A stretch of DNA of 64,000 bases from Bacteroidaceae bacterium (lineage in GTDB: Bacteria > Bacteroidota > Bacteroidia > Bacteroidales > Bacteroidaceae). Where the stretch lies: positions 62,001 to 126,000 of the forward strand of contig JAFWPH010000016.1 of NCBI GenBank assembly GCA_017509605.1, in the 5' to 3' direction. Below the pieces are notes generated by a model that worked only from the letters and a program-made list of their open reading frames with translations, did not search any database and was not told where the DNA came from. Made by a program: the position numbers and the translations under genes. Within the stretch, counting starts at the first letter, position 1. Each line of letters begins with the position of its first letter. Shown in pieces: positions 53,797 to 62,925 of this stretch.

Positions 53797-55197
53797 ATGG
53801 GAAAAATAATTGTTGCAGGCATAGGACCTGGCAGTAAAGATGATATCACACCTGCCGTACTGGAAGCAGTGGGGCAGGCGGATGCTGTTGTTGGATATAA
53901 GTATTATTTCCAGTTTGTTGAGGCGTATGTGAAAGATGGCTGTGCGTGTATCGACACGGGCATGAAGAAAGAACGTGAACGTGCCGAGCAGGCATTTCAG
54001 TTGGCCGAACAAGGGAAGACTGTCGTGGTGATTTCCTCTGGCGATGCTGGGCTATACGGTATGGCGCCGCTGATCTATGAGATGAAGCAGGAGAGTCATT
54101 CTGACATAGAGATTCAAACATTGCCTGGTATCTCGGCCTTCCAGAAGGCAGCCTCTCTTTTGGGCGCTCCTGTTGGTCACGACACTTGCCTTATTTCCTT
54201 GTCCGACTTGATGACCCCTTGGGAGGTCATCGAACGCCGTATCAAAGCAGCTGCTTCAGGCGATTTTGTGACGGCCGTTTACAATCCGAAATCGCATGGA
54301 CGCTATTGGCAACTCTACCGTCTTCAGGAGTTGTTCTTGCAGGAGCGTTCAGCCGACACCCCCGTAGGTTATGTCCGTCAGGCTGGTCGTGAAGGTCAAG
54401 AGGTGAAGGTCACGACCCTCGCGCAGTTCGATCCTGAAGATGTGGATATGTTTACTGTCATCATTCTCGGTAATTCACAGTCGTATGTGGCCGACGGCAA
54501 GATGATAACGCCAAGAGGCTACTTCAGAGAAAAGGAAGTTACAGCTGGTAAACCTGGTCAGCAGATTATGATGGAGTCGTTCCGAACCATCGCCGGAGAG
54601 TTGAGACGTCAGGATTATCCCTTAGACCACAAATGGGCCTTGCTTCATGCCATCCACACTACCGCCGACTTCGAGATGGAGGACATTCTCCACACAGACC
54701 GAGGCGCTGTGGAGACACTTTATACAAAAGTGGTTAATGGACAGTTGAAGACCATTGTGACCGATGTGACGATGGTAATGAGTGGCATACGCAAGGGAGC
54801 TTTGCAACGCTTGGGCATTGAGGCCAAGTGTTACCTGTCTGATCCACGAGTAGCGGAAATGGCAAACACCGAAGGAATCACCCGTACACAGGCTGGCATA
54901 CGTCTGGCTGTTGAGGAGCATCCTGATGCGCTCTTTGCTTTTGGCAATGCACCCACAGCGCTCATGGAACTGTGCGAACTCATTCGAAAGGGCAAGGCTC
55001 ACCCCACGGGTGTTATAGCCGCTCCTGTGGGTTTTGTCCATGTCAAGGAATCGAAACACATGGTGAAGCCTTTCCGTGATATACCCAAAATCATTGTTGA
55101 GGGACGGAAAGGAGGCTCTAATCTCGCTGCCACCTTATGCAACGCTGTTCTTACTTTCGATGATGCCGCGCAACTAAAACCCGGACGTGACTTATGA
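53797..55197 (+). CDS. Precorrin-3B C17-methyltransferase / precorrin-8X methylmutase fusion
   Basis: This 466-residue fusion joins CbiH/CobJ (about 1-245) with CbiC/CobH (about 255-466). The first half is a SAM-dependent tetrapyrrole methylase: VAGIGPGSKDDITPA, SSGDAGLYGMA and TAVYNPKSHGRYWQL. It adds the C17 methyl with ring contraction. The second half moves a methyl from C11 to C12 and has HAIHTTADF (catalytic His287 region), TDVTMVMSGIRK, FGNAPTALMEL and the closing APVGFVHVKESKH, GRKGGSNLAA. The fusion fits consecutive use in the corrin route. The next gene overlaps by 4 bp. Confidence 0.93.
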   Translation: MGKIIVAGIGPGSKDDITPAVLEAVGQADAVVGYKYYFQFVEAYVKDGCACIDTGMKKERERAEQAFQLAEQGKTVVVISSGDAGLYGMAPLIYEMKQESHSDIEIQTLPGISAFQKAASLLGAPVGHDTCLISLSDLMTPWEVIERRIKAAASGDFVTAVYNPKSHGRYWQLYRLQELFLQERSADTPVGYVRQAGREGQEVKVTTLAQFDPEDVDMFTVIILGNSQSYVADGKMITPRGYFREKEVTAGKPGQQIMMESFRTIAGELRRQDYPLDHKWALLHAIHTTADFEMEDILHTDRGAVETLYTKVVNGQLKTIVTDVTMVMSGIRKGALQRLGIEAKCYLSDPRVAEMANTEGITRTQAGIRLAVEEHPDALFAFGNAPTALMELCELIRKGKAHPTGVIAAPVGFVHVKESKHMVKPFRDIPKIIVEGRKGGSNLAATLCNAVLTFDDAAQLKPGRDL

Positions 55198-56390
55198 AGT
55201 TTGTTGTCATTGGCATATCGGATTCGCCAAACCCTTTCTTCTCGCCTGAAGTGAAGGAAATCATCAAAAACGGGAAGGTGTTTTCCGGAGGTAAACGCCA
55301 CCATGAGATTGTGGCCTCATTGTTGCCAGTCGATGCCCAGTGGATAGATATCACGGCGCCATTGGATGCCGTCTTTAAGCAATACACAGCCCCTGTGATC
55401 ATCGTCTTTGCCAGTGGAGACCCGCTGTTCTTTGGCTTTGCCAACACCATCAGGCGGGAGATGCCCGAGGCAGAGATAGTCCTTTTTCCTACGTTCAACT
55501 CTTTACAGATGTTGGCTCATCGGTTGGTGATGCCCTATCACAACATGAGAATCGTGTCACTGACTGGTCGTCCTTGGCATGAATTCGACAGGGCGCTGAT
55601 GGAAAGAGCGGAGAAGATAGGTGTACTGACAGACCGCGAGCACACACCCGCCGCCATCGCCCAGCGGATGTTGGATTACGGATACGTTCATTATGCTATG
55701 TACGTTGGCGAGCATTTGGGTAATCCTCAAAAGGAGTATGTCTGCTTCCTCACTCTGAAAGAAGCGGCACAGCACGACTTCAGTATTCCCAACTGTTTGA
55801 TTCTCACTTCTCAACAATCACCTCTCACTTCTACTTTTGGTATTCCCGATGCTGATTTCATGTTACTCGATGGCCGTGAGAAGATGATTACCAAGATGCC
55901 CATCCGTTTGCTCACACTCCAAGCCCTCGAACTGCCCAAGAGGCAAGTCTTCTGGGATATAGGTTTCTGTACGGGGAGCGTTTCGATAGAAGCCCGTTTG
56001 CAATTCCCCCATTTGCGTGTTTGCGCTTTCGAGATTCGTCCTGAGTGTGAAAGCATCATCCAGGAGAATGCCCGTCGTTTTGGCGTCCCGGGGATAGATG
56101 TGCATATTGGTGATTTCCTTGAAACAGACATCGACTCGTTGCCTCGTCCTGATGCCGTGTTCATCGGTGGACATGGAGGCCATCTCAAGGAAATCATGGA
56201 GAAAGTGCTGTCTGTTTTGACTGATGACGGTGTCATCGTGTTCAATAGTGTTACCTCGCCGAAAGTCCACACAGACAGCCGTCTTTTGTGGAATGAGGCA
56301 TGCATGGCTTTTGGGCTGAGACAGGATGCTCCACTACGTTTGCAAATCAATGACTATAATCCTATAGAGATATTAAGATGCAGAAGATAG
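55194..56390 (+). CDS. Precorrin-6Y methyltransferase (CbiE-CbiT fusion, CobL type)
   Basis: This 398-residue protein combines CbiE (C5 methylation, about 1-200) and CbiT (C15 methylation and decarboxylation, about 205-398). The CbiE part has IGISDSPNPFFSPEVKEII, IVFASGDPLFFGF and SLTGRPWHEFDRA. The CbiT part is a class I methyltransferase with WDIGFCTGSVSIEA as the SAM motif and VFIGGHGGHLKEIM. The combined form is called CobL in aerobic organisms. It overlaps the previous gene by 4 bp and the next by 13 bp. Confidence 0.93.
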   Translation: MKFVVIGISDSPNPFFSPEVKEIIKNGKVFSGGKRHHEIVASLLPVDAQWIDITAPLDAVFKQYTAPVIIVFASGDPLFFGFANTIRREMPEAEIVLFPTFNSLQMLAHRLVMPYHNMRIVSLTGRPWHEFDRALMERAEKIGVLTDREHTPAAIAQRMLDYGYVHYAMYVGEHLGNPQKEYVCFLTLKEAAQHDFSIPNCLILTSQQSPLTSTFGIPDADFMLLDGREKMITKMPIRLLTLQALELPKRQVFWDIGFCTGSVSIEARLQFPHLRVCAFEIRPECESIIQENARRFGVPGIDVHIGDFLETDIDSLPRPDAVFIGGHGGHLKEIMEKVLSVLTDDGVIVFNSVTSPKVHTDSRLLWNEACMAFGLRQDAPLRLQINDYNPIEILRCRR

Positions 56391-58153
56391 CCATCATACA
56401 AATCAGTAAGGAAGGAGAAAGAATCGCCTCGATGTTGCAGCGTGAGTTTCGTGCCACACAGCTTACTCGCATGGAGGTGGGTCGCCAGTGGAACGATTTC
56501 GACGCATTCATCTTCATAGGTGCTATGGGCATCTGTGTCCGTACCATCGCTCCTTTTATCAAGGACAAGCATGAAGACCCGGCTGTGGTCTGTGTCGATA
56601 GTCTTGGACTCCATGTCATCTCAGTGCTGAGCGGACATGTCGGCGGAGCCAACGACTTGACGCATGCTGTCAGCGGTGTCATCGGTGCTCGTGAGGTCAT
56701 CACGACCCAAAGCGACAATGCTGGGCTGTGGGCGCTCGACACGCTAACCCAGAAGTTCAATTGGGTGCTTGATAATGACGAGCGGCTCAATGACTGCATC
56801 TTTGCTTTTGTCAACCGCCAACCTACGGCCTTGCTCTTGAAAGTACATGATGAGGGAACAGACTATCTGGAACGCACATTGCCAGAGCATGTCAAATTGG
56901 TGAACAGTATTGATGAGGTGGACGAGAACTACTTCAAACTCTATATCATTGTATCGCCATTCAATGAGGTCGTGGCCGGCAGTATCCCCACACTTCACTA
57001 TATTCCGCTTGTGGCTACCATTGGTTTTGGTCTTGCACATCAGGCCGAACCAGCCGATGTCATTTACAATGAGATAGAGCAAGCCATCATGGAACGGGAT
57101 ATTTTTCCTTGTGCGAAGCAGTGGTGCACCATTGATGTGAAGGCGAATGAACCGTTCATCAAGATATTGCAAGAGCAGGGTGAGACGGTACGCTTTTTCA
57201 CGGCAGACGAACTGGCTTCGGTTGAGGTGCCCAATCCGAGTCCCACAGTCGAGAAACACGTCGGTACGCCTTCCGTTTGCGAGGCGGCGGCCATCCTTGG
57301 CTCAAATCACGGCAAGCTGCTCATCCCCAAATTGAAAGGCAAGAACTGGACGGCGGCGCTTGCCATCGACTACCAGCACATAAGCGGGCAGCATGGACAT
57401 ATCGAGATTGTCGGTGCCGGTCCAGGTGACCCGGACTTGGTTTCAGTACGGGGTCGTAAGATGCTGGAGAAGGCAGACCTGATCCTCTATGCCGGTTCAT
57501 TGGTGCCGAAAGCCTTGACGGAATGCCATAAGCCTGGGGCTGTGGTCCGCAGCAGTGCAGGCATGAATCTTGAGGAGCAATGCGCGCTGATGAAGGAGCA
57601 TTACGACAAAGGGCATTTCATCGTGCGTTTGCATACGGGCGACCCTTGTATCTTCGGTGCCATTCAGGAACAGATGGCTTTTTTCGACCAAAACGGCATG
57701 TCGTATCATATCACACCAGGTATCTCTTCTTTCCTTGCCGCCGCCGCTGAACTGCGCAGCCAGTTCACCATCCCAGAGCGCACGCAGACGATTATCCTGA
57801 CACGAGGTGAAGGACGTACGCCCATGCCAGAGAAAGAGCAGTTGCACCTGTTGGCCAGAAGCCAAAGCACGATGTGCATCTTCCTCTCTGCCGCCATTGT
57901 GGATGATGTGCAGCGTGAGTTGTTGCAGGAATACCCCGAAGATACTCCCGTGGCCGCTTGTTATCATTTGACTTGGCCTGACCAACATATATACCGCGGA
58001 CAACTGAAAGACCTGGCAAAGATAGTGCACGACAACCACCTTACGCTCACCACGATGATTGTCGTGGGTGAGGCCATCGACAACCGACAAGGACTCTCGG
58101 AGCTCTATAACAAACATTTCACCCATCTTTTCAGGCAAGGCGACGATTCATGA
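56378..58153 (+). CDS. CbiG / precorrin-4 C11-methyltransferase (CbiF) fusion
   Basis: The 591-residue fusion carries CbiG in residues about 1-335 and CbiF/CobM in about 346-591. CbiG opens the delta-lactone and releases the C20-derived fragment as acetaldehyde in the anaerobic route; its hallmarks are GAMGICVRTIAPFIKDKHEDPAV and SGHVGGANDLTHAV. CbiF methylates C11 and shows IVGAGPGDPDLVSVRG, LYAGSLVPKAL, RLHTGDPCIFGA and HITPGISSFLAAAA. CbiG presence argues for the anaerobic (early cobalt) pathway. It overlaps the next gene by 4 bp. Confidence 0.93.
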   Translation: MQKIAIIQISKEGERIASMLQREFRATQLTRMEVGRQWNDFDAFIFIGAMGICVRTIAPFIKDKHEDPAVVCVDSLGLHVISVLSGHVGGANDLTHAVSGVIGAREVITTQSDNAGLWALDTLTQKFNWVLDNDERLNDCIFAFVNRQPTALLLKVHDEGTDYLERTLPEHVKLVNSIDEVDENYFKLYIIVSPFNEVVAGSIPTLHYIPLVATIGFGLAHQAEPADVIYNEIEQAIMERDIFPCAKQWCTIDVKANEPFIKILQEQGETVRFFTADELASVEVPNPSPTVEKHVGTPSVCEAAAILGSNHGKLLIPKLKGKNWTAALAIDYQHISGQHGHIEIVGAGPGDPDLVSVRGRKMLEKADLILYAGSLVPKALTECHKPGAVVRSSAGMNLEEQCALMKEHYDKGHFIVRLHTGDPCIFGAIQEQMAFFDQNGMSYHITPGISSFLAAAAELRSQFTIPERTQTIILTRGEGRTPMPEKEQLHLLARSQSTMCIFLSAAIVDDVQRELLQEYPEDTPVAACYHLTWPDQHIYRGQLKDLAKIVHDNHLTLTTMIVVGEAIDNRQGLSELYNKHFTHLFRQGDDS

Positions 58154-59916
58154 TACTGGTATTCGGAGGAACGACGGAAGGTCGCAGGGCTGTTGAAGCG
58201 CTCGAGGAAGCAGGTTCTCCATATTATTACTCCACACACGGCGACAATCAACATGTGGAACTGGTGAACGGCACCCATCTCATAGGTGGCATGGACGTGG
58301 AGCAGATGATGGCATGCTGCCGAGAGCGCGGCATCCGGCTGATTGTCGATGCTGCTCATCCTTTTGCAGAGGATTTGCATCACCATCTTCTCCTCGTTGC
58401 AGAACAGCTTCATCTTCCCGTCATTCGCTACGACCGTATTTATCCGCCACATACTGACGACCTCATCTGGTGTAAAGACTATAATGATGCCCTGCGTATG
58501 TTGGAGGGGCATCAGGTGTCGCGGCTCCTGGCGCTCACAGGTGTGAAAACCATTAGGAAACTCCGCCCATATTGGGAAAAGCATGAGAACTGCTGGTTCA
58601 GGATACTCAGCCGTCCTGCCTCCCAGACAATTGCTCGTCAGGAGGGTTTCCCAGTAGAGCGATTGGTCTATTATGAATCTGACGATACCCATGTACTTAT
58701 CAACGACTTGCATCCACAGGCTATCTTGACGAAGGAGAGCGGGCTGAGCGGAGGTTTTTCAGAAAAGGTGGATGCTGCGCGAAAGGCAGGCGTCAAGGTG
58801 TTTGTGATAGAGCGCCCGGCATATCCCCCTCAATCATTGGATTTACATCCTGTACAGATAGAATATGTCAACGGTCCTCATGGTTTGCGCAGGGCTGTTG
58901 AACATCTTTTGCCAGAATTCTATCCTTTGCACAGTGGTTTGACAACCGGTACTTGTGCCACTGCCGCTGCTGTGGCGGCAACTTGTCGGTTGTTCGAGGG
59001 CGGAACGCCTGCAGAAGTGCCAGTGATACTTCCTGATGGAGAGACCATCCATGTACCCGTGACTTATGGTGATGACTATGCCTCTTGTGTAAAAGAAGCC
59101 GGTGACGACCCCGACATCACTGACGGGGTGGAAATCAGGGCGAGTGTCTGCCAAAGCGACCAGTTTGAAATCGTGGGCGGAGAGGGCGTGGGTACGATCA
59201 CAGTCCCAGGCTTCGACTATCCTCCAGGCTCACCAGCCATCAACAAGGCACCACGCGAGATGATGCGTCAGAATATCAGGGAGAACGTGAGGATTGTCAT
59301 CAGCGTCCCCAAAGGAGCCGACATCGCCAGAAAGACTTTCAATCCCCGTTTGGGTATCGAGGGAGGTATCAGCATTATCGGTGTCTCAGGTATAGTGAAA
59401 CCTTTCTCCGAAGAGGCTTTTATCGACTCCATCAGGAAATGCCTGATGATAGCTAAGGCAAGTGGAGCGCAACGAGTGGTCATCAACAGCGGTGCCAAAA
59501 GCGAACGTTTTGTCAAGACACGCTATCCTGACTTGCCCAATCAGGCTTTTGTGGAATACGGAAACTACATCGGCGAGACCTTGAAAATGGCTGACGAACT
59601 CGGCATTCAGGCTGTCACCCTCGGGGTAATGCTGGGCAAGGCAGTAAAACTCGCTGCAGGGCATCTCGACACGCACAGCCGAAAGACCACGATGGACCTC
59701 GACTTCATTCGCCAGATGCTGGAGGAATCAGGCATTACCATTGATATCGGAAAACTTACCCTGGCCCGAGAACTCTGGGAAAGGATCCCTTCCCACCAAC
59801 TCGATGCTTTTGCCCGCACCGTCATTTGCCATTGTGAGGAACATTGCCGTCCATTGCTCCCAAACGGCGAACTCACCATTCTGCTCATCGACGATAACGG
59901 GAAGATTTACCCATAG
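58150..59916 (+). CDS. Precorrin-6A reductase / CbiD C1-methyltransferase fusion
   Basis: This 588-residue fusion joins CbiJ/CobK (about 1-235; ILVFGGTTEGRRAVEAL, DAAHPFAEDLHHHLL, LALTGVKTIRKLRPYW, SGLSGGFSEKVDAA) with CbiD (about 255-588; HSGLTTGTCATAAAVAA, FNPRLGIEGGISIIGVSGIV, LGVMLGKAVKLAAGHLDTHS). CbiJ reduces the macrocycle with a nicotinamide cofactor; CbiD methylates C1 in the anaerobic route. It is the last gene of the four-fusion run and ends 11 bp before the convergent permease stop. Confidence 0.93.
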   Translation: MILVFGGTTEGRRAVEALEEAGSPYYYSTHGDNQHVELVNGTHLIGGMDVEQMMACCRERGIRLIVDAAHPFAEDLHHHLLLVAEQLHLPVIRYDRIYPPHTDDLIWCKDYNDALRMLEGHQVSRLLALTGVKTIRKLRPYWEKHENCWFRILSRPASQTIARQEGFPVERLVYYESDDTHVLINDLHPQAILTKESGLSGGFSEKVDAARKAGVKVFVIERPAYPPQSLDLHPVQIEYVNGPHGLRRAVEHLLPEFYPLHSGLTTGTCATAAAVAATCRLFEGGTPAEVPVILPDGETIHVPVTYGDDYASCVKEAGDDPDITDGVEIRASVCQSDQFEIVGGEGVGTITVPGFDYPPGSPAINKAPREMMRQNIRENVRIVISVPKGADIARKTFNPRLGIEGGISIIGVSGIVKPFSEEAFIDSIRKCLMIAKASGAQRVVINSGAKSERFVKTRYPDLPNQAFVEYGNYIGETLKMADELGIQAVTLGVMLGKAVKLAAGHLDTHSRKTTMDLDFIRQMLEESGITIDIGKLTLARELWERIPSHQLDAFARTVICHCEEHCRPLLPNGELTILLIDDNGKIYP

Positions 59917-59927
59917 GAAGAAATAGC

Positions 59928-60965
59928 TCATTCACCCATTTCGTCTTTGCGTCGGCCGAAAAGGACAGCGGCGATAACGGGAGCGCCTATCAAGGCGGTG
60001 ACGGAGTTGACGGGCAATGCGCCTTCGAAACCCGGCAGGCGGGCGATGAGGTTGCAGAATAAGGCGAGGACAGCTCCGCAAAGGGCTGTGGCAGGCATCA
60101 GAATGCGATGGTCTGCTGTGCGGAAGATAGCCCGGGCCAGATGGGGAACGGCCAGGCCGATGAACATAATCGGTCCGCAATAGGCAGTGACGACCGCTAC
60201 CAGAATACCGGAAGAAATAATGATCAACATGCGGCTACGACGGATATTCAAACCCAGGTTTTCCGCATAACGGTCACCAAGGAGCAAGATATTCATCGGT
60301 TTTACCAATAGAAAAGCCAAAGGTAGCAACACACACATTATAATGACAAACAATACCATCTCATCACCTGAAACACGTGAGAAAGATCCTAATCCCCAAA
60401 CGACAAAAGCCTTGACGTCCTCCTCGGGCGACAGGAATTTCAGCACACCGATAATGGCGTTGGTCATATAGCCGATCATCACACCGATGATCAGCAGGGT
60501 GACGTTGCCCTTCACCTGCTGGGATATCCATAGGATGAGCATCATCACTGCCAATGCGCCTACGATGGCGGCAACACTGATGGCCGCGTCACCAAGGTAG
60601 CCCAGGCGCGAGAGTGCGACACCGCCAAGACGCCCCGACAGCAAGACCACCAAGGCAACACCAAGCGCTGAGCCATTGCTGATGCCAAGTACCGAAGGAC
60701 CTGCTAACGGATTGCGGAAGACGGTCTGCATTTGAAGACCGCTGACTGCAAGGCCTGCGCCGGCGACGATAGCCGTCAATGCCTGTGGAAGACGACTGCT
60801 ATAGATGATGTTTGTCCAGATTTCATTTGCGTCATTCCCCAACAGAATCCGGCAAACATCTAACATAGGAATGCTTACCGAACCAATGAGCAGATTGATG
60901 ACCAACAGTAAGAGGATTCCTATGATAAGGACAAACATCAGGGATATAGCGCGTCGTGTTTTCAT
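59928..60965 (-). CDS. FecCD-type ABC transporter permease (cobalamin/iron type)
   Basis: This 345-residue protein is a polytopic inner-membrane permease of the FecCD/BtuC family. It has about ten hydrophobic segments. Signature parts are SSRLPQALTAIVAGAGLAVSGLQMQTVFRNPLAGPSVLGISNGSALG and the later YCGPIMFIGLAVPHLARAIF. It overlaps the binding-protein gene by 4 bp and is downstream of it. No ATP-binding gene follows: the next gene is the convergent CbiJ-CbiD. The cobalamin neighbourhood suggests corrinoid uptake, but iron-siderophore substrates share this family. Confidence 0.92.
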   Translation of the reverse strand: MKTRRAISLMFVLIIGILLLLVINLLIGSVSIPMLDVCRILLGNDANEIWTNIIYSSRLPQALTAIVAGAGLAVSGLQMQTVFRNPLAGPSVLGISNGSALGVALVVLLSGRLGGVALSRLGYLGDAAISVAAIVGALAVMMLILWISQQVKGNVTLLIIGVMIGYMTNAIIGVLKFLSPEEDVKAFVVWGLGSFSRVSGDEMVLFVIIMCVLLPLAFLLVKPMNILLLGDRYAENLGLNIRRSRMLIIISSGILVAVVTAYCGPIMFIGLAVPHLARAIFRTADHRILMPATALCGAVLALFCNLIARLPGFEGALPVNSVTALIGAPVIAAVLFGRRKDEMGE

Positions 60966-62074
60966 TTCAAGAGCTTGTAATAAGTGGCTTGATAACCAGA
61001 ATCAACGAGTTCGGGATGAAAGATAGCCACAAAGTCCTTGAGCAGGATGTCGGGCTGTACAGGCGACATCTCGTAGTAGGCCTGCTTCTTCATATTACAG
61101 TAGATGACTTTGCGTTCCTTGAAAGCTTGGAAAAGTTCATTACGAGGCTCCGAGGATTTCAGCGCCTCATAACTGAAATCACCGGGGAAACTGTTCAGAA
61201 TGCGCCAGTAGTCGGCCTTGGCGGCAAGTGCGTACATTGTTTCGAATTCCAGGTTCTCGCCAGCCGTCTCTTCGTCATCGAGCACATAGTCGGCACCTGC
61301 GTCACGGAAAATCTGTGCCAGATAGTTCTTTCCGCCCACAGCATGCCACGTGCCGCTGTGCATCTCCCCACTGAACACGGTTGGACGTTTCTCGCTTTTA
61401 GAGGCCAGAGACTTGATGGCGTTATAGCGCTCTTCTATACCGTCGAAGATGTCTTGGGCTTCCTGTTCTTTGCCTATGAACATACCTACGAACTTGATCC
61501 ACTCTGCTTGCCCTAAAGGGTCGAGTTCCTTGTAGCCGAGATGTGGCACCAGTGTGATTCCTGTTTCCTTGATGGGTTCATAACCACCTCGTTTGAAGGG
61601 TGAGATAAAGATGATGTCGGGATGGGCGGCAAGCACCATCTCAGGGTCGAAATTGCCCTCCATACCAATCTTCACGATGCGTCCGTCCTTCACCCGTTGC
61701 AGAATATCCTTGTTGAAGAGATTCTTTGTGCCGGTCAGTCCTTTCACCACGTCATGGGCATCGAGGACCGTGAAGTTCGACAGCTGGAGCGAGGTCATGC
61801 AAATGGTGCGCTTAATGGGCACACGAACCTTGGTATAACCGTTAGGAACCACAACGTCATCAGCGTGTACCAAAGCGAAGTGGTCGTTCTTGCCCACATC
61901 CACCAGACGGATGCCGGCAGAATCGCGCACGCTGAACCCCGTGGCATATTTGATGTCGATAGTGACCAAGGAATCATTTGTAACACTGTCACCTGTTCCT
62001 CGAGGTTTGTTGTTTCTCCCGGAACAAGCGCAGATTAAAACGGCAACAACCAAAGAAAAGGCAATTTTCTTCAT
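60962..62074 (-). CDS. ABC transporter substrate-binding lipoprotein (BtuF/FecB type)
   Basis: This 370-residue lipoprotein (MKKIAFSLVVAVLICAC, lipidated Cys17) is a periplasmic substrate-binding protein of the cobalamin/siderophore class. Recognisable parts are VPIKRTICMTSLQLSNF, the HPDIIFISPFK segment and the later WHAVGGKNYLAQIFRDAGADYVL. It would deliver the ligand to the permease, whose ATG overlaps its stop. The first gene of the two-gene unit, it starts 74 bp from the divergent cobS. Substrate cannot be read from the sequence. Confidence 0.9.
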   Translation of the reverse strand: MKKIAFSLVVAVLICACSGRNNKPRGTGDSVTNDSLVTIDIKYATGFSVRDSAGIRLVDVGKNDHFALVHADDVVVPNGYTKVRVPIKRTICMTSLQLSNFTVLDAHDVVKGLTGTKNLFNKDILQRVKDGRIVKIGMEGNFDPEMVLAAHPDIIFISPFKRGGYEPIKETGITLVPHLGYKELDPLGQAEWIKFVGMFIGKEQEAQDIFDGIEERYNAIKSLASKSEKRPTVFSGEMHSGTWHAVGGKNYLAQIFRDAGADYVLDDEETAGENLEFETMYALAAKADYWRILNSFPGDFSYEALKSSEPRNELFQAFKERKVIYCNMKKQAYYEMSPVQPDILLKDFVAIFHPELVDSGYQATYYKLLK

Positions 62075-62102
62075 TTATTCATCATTATTTCGTTTCACTC
62101 TG

Positions 62103-62131
62103 CAAAGTTACAAATTCATTTTGTACTTTTG
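62103..62131. promoter_or_regulatory. Divergent -7 elements between the binding protein and cobS
   Basis: On the minus strand TAACTTTG (62103-62110) and on the plus strand TACTTTTG (62124-62131) both fit TAnnTTTG, placing two promoters back to back in the 74-bp gap. No clear -33 elements at the standard spacing were found. There is no room for a cobalamin riboswitch. Confidence 0.55.
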
Positions 62132-62148
62132 CATTCAAATTGTGAAAT

Positions 62149-62925
62149 ATGCAAACAAACATCGACCAGACGAAGTGGTATGACCGGATTTGGGCCTCGT
62201 ATATATTCTTTACACGGCTGCCCTTCTGGCGACTGCATCAACCACCCAAGGAGTGCTACAAGACTGTCGTTGAGCACTGGCCACTGACCGGCTGGCTCAT
62301 CGGAGCGGTGATGGCGGCAACCCTGTGGCTGGGCAGTTTGTATCTGCCCTATATGGTGGCGGTGCTGATGGCTATTGTGGTGAGGCTGCTGTTGACAGGC
62401 GCGCTGCATGAAGACGGGCTGGCCGACTTCCTTGACGGGTTTGGTGGTGGCTCCGATAGGGAGCGCATCCTTGCCATTATGAAAGACTCGCACATTGGTA
62501 CATATGGTGTCATTGGACTCATACTTTACGAGATGTTGCTTGCTGCGACGCTCTTCTCCATGACCCCTATCATGGCTGCATTGGCTATTATGGCGGCAAC
62601 TCCATACGCCAGGATGGTGGCTGCGCAACTGGTTATGATGATGCCCTACGCACGCAGGGCGGAGGAGGCCAAGGCGAAGATGGTTTATCGTAAGATGAAC
62701 TGGCGTGCAAGCATCAGCCTTGCCATTCAAGGAATGTTGCCGATGGTGGCATTTCTGTGGATGACCCGTGTTTCTTGGGAAATGGTCATCTTCATCCCCT
62801 GCATCGTGATGTATTTCCTTTATCTGCTCATCTGGAGAAAGATTCATGGATATACTGGCGACTGCTGTGGAGCGGTTTGTCTTTTGGTAGAGTTGACAGT
62901 GTTGATAGTAGTGTGTGCGCAATGA
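62149..62925 (+). CDS. cobS: Adenosylcobinamide-GDP ribazoletransferase
   Basis: This 258-residue membrane enzyme joins adenosylcobinamide-GDP with alpha-ribazole to make adenosylcobalamin. It has several transmembrane segments and the metal-binding signature LLTGALHEDGLADFLDGFGGG. Other typical parts are YIFFTRLPFW at the N-terminus and RILAIMKDSHIGTYGV. Its stop overlaps the cobU start (ATGA). Length is normal. Together with cobU and cobT it completes the lower-ligand assembly steps. Confidence 0.95.
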   Translation: MQTNIDQTKWYDRIWASYIFFTRLPFWRLHQPPKECYKTVVEHWPLTGWLIGAVMAATLWLGSLYLPYMVAVLMAIVVRLLLTGALHEDGLADFLDGFGGGSDRERILAIMKDSHIGTYGVIGLILYEMLLAATLFSMTPIMAALAIMAATPYARMVAAQLVMMMPYARRAEEAKAKMVYRKMNWRASISLAIQGMLPMVAFLWMTRVSWEMVIFIPCIVMYFLYLLIWRKIHGYTGDCCGAVCLLVELTVLIVVCAQ

